NCBI GenBank assembly: GCA_945878555.1
Contig: CAMDWI010000021.1
Location: 1 to 64,000 of the forward strand
DNA length: 64,000 bases
Origin: Klebsiella pneumoniae
Lineage (GTDB): Bacteria; Pseudomonadota; Gammaproteobacteria; Eutrophobiales; Eutrophobiaceae
Reading direction: 5' to 3'
A program made the position numbers and the translations under genes. Positions 52,209 to 60,430 of this stretch are shown here, piece by piece. The first letter of the stretch is position 1; each line of letters opens with the position of its first letter. The notes below the pieces were generated by a model. That model saw nothing but the letters and a program-made list of their open reading frames with translations. It had not been told where the DNA came from and did no database searches.

Positions 52209-53207
52209 TTATCTGAATGTATTCAATCCTACAAATGCCCCGCCATTACGCCGGGTCAGTTCACGCATCAGGTTGGCAAAGCGGATACCACCCATCTGCA
52301 GGGCACGGGGGTTGGCAAAAAGTACTGGAAATCCAACGGCATGGATACGGACCAGGGCGTTCCCCTGGGCGTCCTTCGGGTTAAGCCGGTCTACCGTATC
52401 TATCACTTCCTCAATGGAGCGTCCGGTAAAATCATCGCCAAAGACATACAGGCTGATCTTTTTGTCCGGGCTGTAAAAGGTGGAGATGGCCGTTGTGATA
52501 CCCTCGACCGGACTACTATTACTGAACGGGTTCCAGGTACGCAGACGGCTGATGATGGCCTTGCGCCTGGCCGGGGTGTCGGGTATCCATTTACCACGGT
52601 ATTCCGAATACATATAACCGCCCTCATCATCCATGATTTGCAGGCCTTTCACCTGCGGATAGACATCCAGCGTCGTTATCAACTGATCAATGACCTTGTC
52701 CCAGGCATACTGGAACATACTGCCGGACGTATCGATAATAAAAATGATGTATTCACTGTCGACCGGTATGCCACCGACCAGATCGCTCCTCTGGTCGACC
52801 CGGGACCCCAGCAGCCTTTCCATTTCCTCGGACAGTTCCTGCAGCGCGAGCTCAAGTTCACCCTTGATGACGGTATTGACGGCCGCCTGTTCAGAGATGC
52901 TGGTCATCTTGTTTTCCGTGTCTGCGAGTAGCTGGCTCAGCCGGGCCACGCGTATGTCCCATTCGGACAACTGTTCCCGTTTTGCCGTCAGGTCCCGGTT
53001 CAGGACTTGTGCCTCGCCACGGATAGTAAACAATTCCTCCTGTAGCGCACGGATGATGCCTTCATCCGGTGTAGGTGAGGGCTCCAGATTGACCGGTGCC
53101 CCGGTTTTTGAAATGACCAGCAGCAGGATAATCGCACCAAAGCCGCAGGTAATCACGTCGAGGAAGGAGAGGCTGATAACCTCGATGGAATCGCGTCTAG
53201 ACTTCAT
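52209..53207 (-). CDS. Membrane-anchored VWA protein with ExbD/MotB-like helix (copy 2)
   Basis: 332 residues. One N-terminal helix, SLSFLDVITCGFGAIILLLV, with an Asp (residue 17) at its start, as in ExbD/TolR/MotB. A coiled coil (about 45-130) follows, then a VWA domain (about 145-320) with MIDAS motif DTSGSM and GDDFTGRS. The N-terminus is cytoplasmic and the VWA domain should be periplasmic if the orientation is as in ExbD. It overlaps the paralogous VWA gene by four bases. Likely partner of the TolQ-type channel encoded at 55621. Confidence 0.88.
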   Translation of the reverse strand: MKSRRDSIEVISLSFLDVITCGFGAIILLLVISKTGAPVNLEPSPTPDEGIIRALQEELFTIRGEAQVLNRDLTAKREQLSEWDIRVARLSQLLADTENKMTSISEQAAVNTVIKGELELALQELSEEMERLLGSRVDQRSDLVGGIPVDSEYIIFIIDTSGSMFQYAWDKVIDQLITTLDVYPQVKGLQIMDDEGGYMYSEYRGKWIPDTPARRKAIISRLRTWNPFSNSSPVEGITTAISTFYSPDKKISLYVFGDDFTGRSIEEVIDTVDRLNPKDAQGNALVRIHAVGFPVLFANPRALQMGGIRFANLMRELTRRNGGAFVGLNTFR

Positions 53208-54292
53208 GGCCAGTCACCGGATGGGCTCATGAACGAACCGTTTGTCAGCTGGGCCAGTTGCCAGTAGGCAGCGGCGGCCATCGGGTCGCCTTCCATCGGC
53301 AACAGGATGATATTGACCGGGATGTTTTTCGGTAACTGGTTGACCGCCTCCTCAAACAGTTCGAGCCGGTCACGCCCGGAGACGGTGGACTCGCGCGGTG
53401 CCGTTCTGCCCTGGGTGGGCAGACCGTCGGTGATTAAATAGATATTGTCCGGTATCGGGCTCATGCGGCCGACCTCGGCGAACACGTTGATCAGGCTGGT
53501 TCCACCCTCCGGTACGACGGCATCCAGGCCCGCGATGGCCTGGTTTAATTGCTTCTTGTCACTGACCGGTAGCCACTGTCCCTTCGTGCCTGCCACTATC
53601 GAGTCGGTGGTGGTATTAAACGGGTAGATCTGGAATTTACTGGTTACCGGAAAGCGGGTGCTCAACCACTGCACCATCTCCAGCGCCTGTAACCACTTCC
53701 CTGAGCTGCGCCGGGCTTGTTCAGACATATTGCGTCGACGAATGACATTGACGATGGACTCATCCAGCATACTGGCGGATTTGTCGATCAGGACCAGGAT
53801 GCGATTGCCCCCGAGTTTCAGTCCGGTCAGGTATTGCCGGTTGCCTTCACCGACAAAGCTGCGGGTGTCCTGTCCGGTATTTCTGGTGTCGGCCTCCATG
53901 CGTTGACGTTCGAGTTCGAGTTTTTTCAGGTCCTGTTTCAGTTTTTCGATCTCGGCATCTTCGGCGGCCGAGGCGAGGGCCTGTTCCTGTCCCGAGGTAT
54001 CATTCAGGTTGTCGGTGATTTTGCGGGCCAGGCCCTGGGCGGTGACGATGCGATTGTCGATTTCGGCAATGGTGTTGCGCAGCTCCGCCAGATTTTTTTT
54101 ACCGTCGAGGATTTCACGTTCAAGCAATGTAACTTCAGATTGCAGGTCGGTCGTGGGTGTGGCGGTCGAGACGTTCGTGTTGGCATTGTGTTTCATAATC
54201 AGGAACAGCAACACCACCGCACCGAGTCCACAGGACATCACGTCCAGAAAGGACAGGCTCATGCCACCGATAGCTTTGCGTTTTCTGGCCAT
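53204..54292 (-). CDS. Membrane-anchored VWA protein with ExbD/MotB-like helix (copy 1)
   Basis: 362 residues. N-terminal helix SLSFLDVMSCGLGAVVLLFL, almost the same as in the downstream VWA protein, with Asp at residue 17. A long coiled coil (about 45-145; EKLKQDLKKLELERQRMEAD) precedes the VWA domain (about 160-350), whose MIDAS is DKSASM rather than DxSxSG. Motif YLITDGLPTQGR (the second metal-binding loop) is intact. Overlaps the actin-like gene by one base. The two VWA proteins probably form a heteromer. Confidence 0.88.
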   Translation of the reverse strand: MARKRKAIGGMSLSFLDVMSCGLGAVVLLFLIMKHNANTNVSTATPTTDLQSEVTLLEREILDGKKNLAELRNTIAEIDNRIVTAQGLARKITDNLNDTSGQEQALASAAEDAEIEKLKQDLKKLELERQRMEADTRNTGQDTRSFVGEGNRQYLTGLKLGGNRILVLIDKSASMLDESIVNVIRRRNMSEQARRSSGKWLQALEMVQWLSTRFPVTSKFQIYPFNTTTDSIVAGTKGQWLPVSDKKQLNQAIAGLDAVVPEGGTSLINVFAEVGRMSPIPDNIYLITDGLPTQGRTAPRESTVSGRDRLELFEEAVNQLPKNIPVNIILLPMEGDPMAAAAYWQLAQLTNGSFMSPSGDWP

Positions 54293-55617
54293 TAATCCGG
54301 CGTGACTTCAATCAGGCGTATGACCGTGTCCGCACCGGCGAAACTGACGGTGTCGCCGGTCGTGCCGATCTTCATCGCCGATAGCCGGTTGCCATTCACA
54401 AACACGGTCAGTTCGCTTTCCGGTCTGATTTCTATGCCTGCTGCAGTCCGGCGGAAGGAGCAATGTTTGTTGTCGCTCGCGGAATTCGTCACGATCACAC
54501 CGCTGGCCGCTATATACACAGCAGTGGGGCCGAGTGCGTAGGCACGATGATTGATCAACAGGTGTGTAGCAGAGGCAGCAGCCGGGGCTTGTCTGTCAGT
54601 CTGATAGTTCGCCCCTGATTCCGTGCCAACGTTAACCGTCGGTGATTTGCTGGCAGGCAGTCTGGTAATGAAGCTGAGCGACGGGCCGGCGGTACGGATA
54701 TTGACCAGGTTGGTATTGCAACCCTGAAACACGGCATTTTCATCCAGCGCGATGGCATTGCCCAGCTTGCCGGAAAATCCGGGCAGGCCATGCAGGCGGT
54801 CGCTGATCAACGGGACAGCTGTCCCCGCGACTTCGCGGTAGATATTCTCGTAATGCGTCTTCAGTTTTTCCAGCAGTGGTTCGCTGAATATCCGGGCCTG
54901 ATAACGTTTGTTTTTGAAATTGATCTCCAGCGTCAGTTCGCCGCCAGCACGCAGCGTGCGTAAGGCCCCGGGTATCAGGTTATAGAGTTCCTGCTCGGTC
55001 TGTGCATGGTGCAAGGGATCAAACCGTGACTGATCGATGAATGCATCGGCAAAACTGGCCACGCAGATATCGTGTATATCAGTGAGCCCGGTATCATTGA
55101 TAACCTTGACCGAGGTGCGCGATACGTGGTCAGTCACCTCCAGCGTGGATACCAGCGCATAATGCAGATGAATATCCACGTGGGTGTATACACCTTGCTC
55201 AGCAATCGCCGCCACACAGGCGGTGGCCGCATCGACCAGACCCACGGCGGTGAACGGACACGACTCGACGATACCGAGTAACAGCGCCAGTTGCTCCCGG
55301 GAATAGTTGCCGGGGACGGCGAACACCACTTCTTCCGGTTTGCCGGCCTGCTCATGCATCGCCAGGAGCTGGGCGTAGGCGAGGTCGGCATGGTGTCTGG
55401 CGAGACGGGAAGGCACTATCAGTGCGTCCTGGTTCAGCTGGCTCCAGTAGCGATGATAGGTCTGGCGTGGATTGCTGCGCGCCATCGCCCAGGCCTGCTT
55501 GCCGGTCGTAATCCCGTTGTCGGCAAGCACGGCATATCCCGGCTGTCGCAGCACGATATTATCGCCCGTCGCCATGCGGATTTCACTGTCGTTCAGTTCA
55601 ATGATCGCGGTCGACAT
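54292..55617 (-). CDS. Actin/Hsp70-fold-like protein of the TolQ-VWA operon
   Basis: 441 residues, no signal peptide or membrane helix, so cytoplasmic. The N-terminal STAIIELNDSEIRMATGDNI resembles the phosphate-1 strand of the actin-like ATPase superfamily, and residues 85-215 have VVFAVPGNYSREQLALLLGI and AVGLVDAATACVAAI in the Hsp70 pattern (...AVPAxF...R...A...AGL...EPTAA). The last 90 residues form a separate beta-rich domain (GPTAVYIAASGVIVTN, VFVNGNRLSAMKIGTTGDTV), possibly FHA-like. ATP binding is not proven. Three bases separate it from the TolQ-type gene. Confidence 0.65.
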   Translation of the reverse strand: MSTAIIELNDSEIRMATGDNIVLRQPGYAVLADNGITTGKQAWAMARSNPRQTYHRYWSQLNQDALIVPSRLARHHADLAYAQLLAMHEQAGKPEEVVFAVPGNYSREQLALLLGIVESCPFTAVGLVDAATACVAAIAEQGVYTHVDIHLHYALVSTLEVTDHVSRTSVKVINDTGLTDIHDICVASFADAFIDQSRFDPLHHAQTEQELYNLIPGALRTLRAGGELTLEINFKNKRYQARIFSEPLLEKLKTHYENIYREVAGTAVPLISDRLHGLPGFSGKLGNAIALDENAVFQGCNTNLVNIRTAGPSLSFITRLPASKSPTVNVGTESGANYQTDRQAPAAASATHLLINHRAYALGPTAVYIAASGVIVTNSASDNKHCSFRRTAAGIEIRPESELTVFVNGNRLSAMKIGTTGDTVSFAGADTVIRLIEVTPD

Positions 55618-55620
55618 GGT

Positions 55621-56418
55621 CTAGCGTACCTGCATATAGCGGATCAGATTGTTATCACAGTAGTTACGGGTATCGAGCACCAGCCGGTCCTGCATCAGTT
55701 GCAGCTGGTGGGTCAGGAACATGATCAGGATACTGATGAGCAGGGCGATTAATGTCGAGTTGAAGGCGACACCGAGGCTGGCGGTCACGCCGGTGATATC
55801 GCCCTGCACTGCGGCCTGGGCCTGGCTCAAGGCATCACCGATACCGCGCACCGTGCCGATAAAGCCGATGGAGGGGATGGCCCAGAGGATATAACGCACC
55901 ATCGACAGTTCCGAATCCTGGCGGCTGGACTCTTCTTCACAGACCTCCTTGACCGCATTGGCCACGTCCTGCACGTTACGCGTCGAGCCAAAGCGCTGCA
56001 AGGCGGTCAACAAGGCACGTGGCAGCAGGAAGTTTTGTTCCTGTGGCAGTGCAGATTGCAAGGTACGCACGAACGGACGGACATCTTCCGGGAGGATGCT
56101 GGTCCCCTCCGGTATGTCGAGCAGCGGTCTGTCCAGCAGGCGGCGTTCATGCAGCGCAAGTCGTATTTTCAGTCCGATGATGGCAATGACCCACAGGCCC
56201 ATGATGATACAGATTTCCTGCTCCGGGTCTTTCAGGATGACGTAGGCAGACTTGGGCATCTCTGCCTCTTCTCCGGCCGCGATTTTTTCCTGCTGCTGTT
56301 GAAACAGCGCGTCTGCATTCGGCCTGATAACGGTTACATAAATGGCGTGGACGATGATGATGGAAAATATCAGTGCGAACAGCTGATAGATAAACTCGGA
56401 AACCTGTGTATGTTTCAT
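55621..56418 (-). CDS. MotA/TolQ/ExbB family proton channel protein
   Basis: 265 residues. Helix at about 8-28 (FIYQLFALIFSIIIVHAIYV), second at about 70-85, and the paired helices that carry the family motif: LSMVRYILWAIPSIGFIGTV with RGIGDALSQA and then ITGVTASLGVAFNSTLIALL. These match the TolQ/ExbB pair (PxxGLLGTVxG, ALxTTxxGL). Forms with ExbD/TolR-type proteins a proton channel that drives trans-envelope work. The usual ExbD/TolR gene is absent; the VWA proteins carry the corresponding helix. Confidence 0.9.
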   Translation of the reverse strand: MKHTQVSEFIYQLFALIFSIIIVHAIYVTVIRPNADALFQQQQEKIAAGEEAEMPKSAYVILKDPEQEICIIMGLWVIAIIGLKIRLALHERRLLDRPLLDIPEGTSILPEDVRPFVRTLQSALPQEQNFLLPRALLTALQRFGSTRNVQDVANAVKEVCEEESSRQDSELSMVRYILWAIPSIGFIGTVRGIGDALSQAQAAVQGDITGVTASLGVAFNSTLIALLISILIMFLTHQLQLMQDRLVLDTRNYCDNNLIRYMQVR

Positions 56419-56442
56419 GTTGCTTCCTTCATGGCGTATTCC

Positions 56443-56676
56443 CTAGATGTCTACCGGAAACGGGACCGACAGGTCTTCGGAGATGGTTTCGCTCGGTACA
56501 AACTGCTCGGCGGACGGTGTGGATTTTTCTGCTGCCGGTATTTCGGTTGCAGCGGGTTGCTGTTGTGCTGGTGATTCAGGATTGGCTGGTGTAACAGGGG
56601 GCTGCTGGGCGCTGAGATTAAGCGGCGACAGTATCAGTAATAACAATATCAGACCTGATTTCATATTTATATTCAT
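56443..56676 (-). CDS. Small Pro-rich secreted protein
   Basis: 77 residues. The start overlaps the upstream stop (ATGA); an inner ATG at 56664 is possible. Signal peptide SGLILLLLILSPLNLSAQ, then QPPVTPANPESPAQQQPAAT and acidic SETISEDLSVPFPVDI. No domain. Its place between the PEGA-FGE protein and the TolQ-type gene and its extended Pro/Ala composition suggest a periplasmic linker peptide. Confidence 0.65.
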   Translation of the reverse strand: MNINMKSGLILLLLILSPLNLSAQQPPVTPANPESPAQQQPAATEIPAAEKSTPSAEQFVPSETISEDLSVPFPVDI

Positions 56677-58766
56677 TCGAGATAGCGTGCAATCCTGAAG
56701 CCAACATCATTGCGTTTTTCCTTGCCATAATCACGAAACGACAGACGCAGTTCCGTGACCGAGCCATGACTCCAGCTGGCACCCCTGATCACATGGTGTT
56801 CACCACTGTCGGCACCCAGCGGGTCCAGCGCGGTCGATCCTTCTTCCGCCATATTGATATCATAAAAGTCGTGTGTCCATTCAGCCACATTTCCACCGAT
56901 ATCGTACAGCCCTTTCTGGTTCGGCGTAAAACTGGCGACCGGGGCGGTTACAATCGATCCGTCGGTATATTCCGCCTGTATAATCGCGAGTATCGGGGCG
57001 GCAGACACATCGGCGTAGTTGCCGGATTTCGGTGCCGGTGGCAGCGCATCACCCCACGCAAACTTCAGGTTGATATTATTGCCCTGATCTCGCGCTGCCC
57101 ATTCCCACTCGGCCTCGGTAGGCAGGCGATAACCGTTGGCGGCCGGATTGAAACCGGTCACCTTGTTATCCTTCACCAGGTAGAACGGCGTCAACGTGGC
57201 CTTTTCGCTGAGCCAGTTGCAATACAGCGCCGCCTGTTCCCAGGTGATATTAACGACCGGTTGTTTGTCACCGTTCAGATCATGGCCCTGGACCTCACCA
57301 GAGGTGTGCTGACTGTCAAACTGACGAAACTCGGCATTGGTTACCTCGGTCAGTGACAGGTAAAACGGCCGTGTGAACTGGACATTGCGGATCGTTTCAT
57401 TCGCGCGTCGTCCCGGTTCTCTTCGCGAGGCGCCCATCGTGACGGCAACGGCCTCGAACAGTTTCAGCTTTTGTCCGCCGGGTGAGCTAATCTCGGTCCG
57501 CACGGCCTCTCGCTTTGCCTGTTCAACCGACTTCAGGCGTGCCGAGACCTGCTGGGCAATGCCGGGTCGCGGTGTGATCGTGGTTTTGTAATCGAGATAA
57601 CCGGCCTTGCGGATCTCGACCGTATGCGACGTGGTGGACAGTTCCACCGTCTGATCGGCCAGACCCCGGGGCTTGCCGTCGATATAGACCTCGGCATCGG
57701 CCGGATCGGCAAGGATGCGTACCTCTGCGATTTCCTGTTGCAATTCGATGTTGAGCGTACGCCTGTCACCGGACTTCGCATTGATCGTCTGTACCGATTG
57801 GGCATAACCCTGACTGAACAGACGGATAGTCGCAGCCTTGCCGGGCGTCAACGCGACCTCCAGCGGGGAGACGCCCTTGTATTCGCCGTCCACAGTCACA
57901 CTGGCACCGGCCGGCCGGGTATTGATCTGCACGACCGCATCGGCCTGTTCCAGCTGGATGGCGGTCAGTTGCTGAGCCTCTCCGGCGGTCACACGCACGG
58001 CCTTGCGCCAGTCCTTGTAACCGGCCAGCTTGATGCGCAGGTTGTGTTCTCCTTGCAGGATCTCCGTCGTCAGAGGGGTTTGGCCGGCGAGTTGATCATC
58101 CACATACACATCGGCACCGGCGGGCAGTGTCTCCAGCCGGACATCACCCCAGGCGGCCTTCAGTTCAGCGGTCAGCGATTGTTGCTGGTCCTTGCCTTCG
58201 ATGGTCACCACCGTCTCGAAGGGCAGATAGCGATCAGCCAGCAACTGGATGGTATAGGTCCCGGGTTCGAGCGGTGTGAGCGTGGTCGGTGTCTGTCCGC
58301 GGGCAATATTATCCACGCGGATTTCGGCGGCGATAACAGGGTCGGTATCTATCTGCAGATGACCGGGTAAGGGACGCAGCGTGTAGGTATATTGCTGGTT
58401 TTGTTCCTCACTGACAGTCAGTATCTGCTGGAGAGGATGATAGCCCGGGGCCGTTGCCTGCAACTGGTAATCGCCCTCACGTAACAGGTAACGGTCGGCC
58501 AGTTTTAACTGCCAGCCACCGCTGATCTCGATCTGTGCGTCAGCCGGGTCAGTGCTGAGATATACCGCCTTGCCGGTGACGATATACCCGGCCAGCAGTG
58601 CACAGACCAGTAGCGCCGCCGAGATGAGCAGTGTACGCGGACGCACGCGGAGCAGTTTGCGGCCGGTCTGTGGCTGGAATGGTTCGAACCTGACAGGCTC
58701 TATCGTGGGGCCCGGGGTAAAACCGGCTGGCGTAAGCGGCAGATCACCTTCAGTTTGCTCTTTCAT
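56673..58766 (-). CDS. PEGA-repeat protein with C-terminal FGE/SUMF1 domain
   Basis: 697 residues. Cytoplasmic tail (1-40), one helix (about 45-68, TLLISAALLVCALLAGYIVT), then about five PEGA domains (about 70-420; clear cores are LPAGADVYVDDQLAGQTPL, RPAGASVTVDGEYKGVSPLE and DPADAEVYIDGKPRG). The C-terminal domain (about 435-697) is of the formylglycine-generating enzyme/sulfatase-modifying type: NGYRLPTEAEWEWAARDQG, GGNVAEWTHDFYD, VIRGASWSHG and LSFRDYG. Similar domains occur in GldJ/GldK and in TagR/PvdO. Not a true FGE by context. Confidence 0.88.
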   Translation of the reverse strand: MKEQTEGDLPLTPAGFTPGPTIEPVRFEPFQPQTGRKLLRVRPRTLLISAALLVCALLAGYIVTGKAVYLSTDPADAQIEISGGWQLKLADRYLLREGDYQLQATAPGYHPLQQILTVSEEQNQQYTYTLRPLPGHLQIDTDPVIAAEIRVDNIARGQTPTTLTPLEPGTYTIQLLADRYLPFETVVTIEGKDQQQSLTAELKAAWGDVRLETLPAGADVYVDDQLAGQTPLTTEILQGEHNLRIKLAGYKDWRKAVRVTAGEAQQLTAIQLEQADAVVQINTRPAGASVTVDGEYKGVSPLEVALTPGKAATIRLFSQGYAQSVQTINAKSGDRRTLNIELQQEIAEVRILADPADAEVYIDGKPRGLADQTVELSTTSHTVEIRKAGYLDYKTTITPRPGIAQQVSARLKSVEQAKREAVRTEISSPGGQKLKLFEAVAVTMGASRREPGRRANETIRNVQFTRPFYLSLTEVTNAEFRQFDSQHTSGEVQGHDLNGDKQPVVNITWEQAALYCNWLSEKATLTPFYLVKDNKVTGFNPAANGYRLPTEAEWEWAARDQGNNINLKFAWGDALPPAPKSGNYADVSAAPILAIIQAEYTDGSIVTAPVASFTPNQKGLYDIGGNVAEWTHDFYDINMAEEGSTALDPLGADSGEHHVIRGASWSHGSVTELRLSFRDYGKEKRNDVGFRIARYLE

Positions 58767-58781
58767 TCAGGCGTCCAAGTA

Positions 58782-60341
58782 CTACCTGGCAGCGATCTTT
58801 TCGACAGCAGAGATAACAACAACCTGTGCAGGTATCTCGGCAGTGACGGTAAACTCAACCCTTACATCACGGTATCCCGGACGCGTACCCACAGCGGTAT
58901 AGTTGCCCGGTACCAGCGACATACTTTTTTCGCTGAACTTGCCGAGTGCACCGACCCTGACCAGCGAGACCTCGGTCTGTGTGTCCGAGCGAAACAGGAT
59001 ATCAAGCGGGACGGTTGCTATCGCCAGCAGTTTTTCCACCTTTTGCAGCTGGGTTGCCAGTCGCGACTCTGCCGGACTGATTTGACGGGCCTGCTCAAAG
59101 ATCGAACTGACCTCGGCATGTACAGCGGTGTCCGCCAGCCGTTCCGGTTTGGCAATGATCTGTTCGAGCCGGGCATCCAGTTGTACACGGCTGCTGGCAT
59201 ACTGTTTACCCTCTTGCGCCTGGGCGAGATTCGCATCCAGTGCGAGTGCCTTGTCATACGCGGCCACCGCCTCACCCCACTTCTCCTGTGCCTCCAGTGT
59301 CGTGGCAGTTTGCAGCAACGTGGCGATTTCATCATTAAGCAGGCTTGTATCGATTTGTGCTATCGCCGAGCTCGCCTCTGCGGCAGAAGGCTTCAGACGC
59401 CGTGCCTGTTCAAACGCCGCTTTTGCCCGGGACAGATCATTGTTCTGCAGATGGGCATAACCGGCAGACATCTGCCGGGTAAATTCCGCCTCACCTAGCC
59501 GGCCGTTCACAGCAGCCAGTTGTTGCTTCGCGGTCAACGATTGTTTGTCCAGTGCAAGTGCCTGTTCATAGACGGCCTTTGCCTGTTTGAGGTCGCCGTT
59601 CAGTTGCAGATCATTCCCCTCGGTGATCAGTTTCAGCACCTGATCCAGCGATTGCGCCCGCATCAGGCCTGCCTGCGCGGAGCTATCATCCGCTTTCATC
59701 ACCAGCGCTTTTTCAAATGCCTGGCGGGCAGCGATGGCATCACCGCTATCGATTGCCGCATTACCTGCATTCACCGCATCGGTAAATAACTTGTCCATAT
59801 TATTGAGCAGGGCCGACATCGCCTCCGCTGCATTGGAATAGAGTGTCGCCGAGGTGTTGAAATCCTGTGCCTGGTAAGCGGTATCCCCATCGGTTGCCAG
59901 TTTTAGTATGTTTGCATATTCGTCGGCGGCCCAGGCCTGTACATTTTTCTGTTCCAGCTGGTCCTGCAGTTCGAGCATATTCGCCAACAACTCCTGGCTT
60001 TTGCTGCGTTGCCTCGCGAGCTGCGCGGTTTGCCAGGGGGCGGCTTCTTTCGGTGCCGTACTGACGGGTGTGGCCGTGGTGATATTGTCTACGGCAGGCG
60101 TGTCGGTCGCCGCTGTCAGTACCGGTGGCGTAACATACTGTGGCAGCACAAAGATCACGCCAGCGGCAATAACGACCAGTGTGAACAGGGCCAGCCAGAT
60201 CCATTGCATGGCGGAAGGGGCGGCACGGTTGACTGGTTTGCCGGTTTCGCTGGCCAGTGTGCGGGTCAGTACGATCTCGGCCGGTCTGATCGCATTATCC
60301 CCGGCACTGTTCAGTCCATTTTCAGTATTGTCAGTCATCAT
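58782..60341 (-). CDS. Membrane-anchored TPR protein of the TolQ-VWA operon
   Basis: 519 residues. Helix at about 45-68 (IWLALFTLVVIAAGVIFVLP), then a Thr/Ala-rich linker and a coiled coil (QSKSQELLANMLELQDQLE-like). TPR repeats include AIAARQAFEKALVMKADDSS, AKAVYEQALALDKQSLTAKQ, AKAAFEQARRLKPSAAEASS and AVAAYDKALALDANLAQAQE. The last 75 residues form a PEGA-like end: LVRVGALGKFSEKSMSLVPG, then NYTAVGTRPGYRDVRVEFTV. Type II membrane protein with a periplasmic TPR domain. It precedes the PEGA-FGE gene with a gap of 15 bases. Confidence 0.85.
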   Translation of the reverse strand: MMTDNTENGLNSAGDNAIRPAEIVLTRTLASETGKPVNRAAPSAMQWIWLALFTLVVIAAGVIFVLPQYVTPPVLTAATDTPAVDNITTATPVSTAPKEAAPWQTAQLARQRSKSQELLANMLELQDQLEQKNVQAWAADEYANILKLATDGDTAYQAQDFNTSATLYSNAAEAMSALLNNMDKLFTDAVNAGNAAIDSGDAIAARQAFEKALVMKADDSSAQAGLMRAQSLDQVLKLITEGNDLQLNGDLKQAKAVYEQALALDKQSLTAKQQLAAVNGRLGEAEFTRQMSAGYAHLQNNDLSRAKAAFEQARRLKPSAAEASSAIAQIDTSLLNDEIATLLQTATTLEAQEKWGEAVAAYDKALALDANLAQAQEGKQYASSRVQLDARLEQIIAKPERLADTAVHAEVSSIFEQARQISPAESRLATQLQKVEKLLAIATVPLDILFRSDTQTEVSLVRVGALGKFSEKSMSLVPGNYTAVGTRPGYRDVRVEFTVTAEIPAQVVVISAVEKIAAR

Positions 60342-60430
60342 GCAGTTAGCGTCGAAATTGTGTGCGGCAGACGTGAAGCAGGATAACCCAAAGTCCGCTG
60401 CCGGTGTGAATCCGGTTTACCCGCCGGGGT

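Noticed and set aside
52209-56418. Zorya-type phage defence (MotA/MotB-like ZorAB)
   Set aside because: A channel and a one-helix partner are present, but there is no ZorC/ZorD/ZorE-like helicase or nuclease, and the lipoproteins and FGE protein point to envelope work.
56673-58766. Genuine formylglycine-generating enzyme
   Set aside because: No sulfatase gene nearby, and the domain sits on a membrane PEGA stalk within a structural operon.
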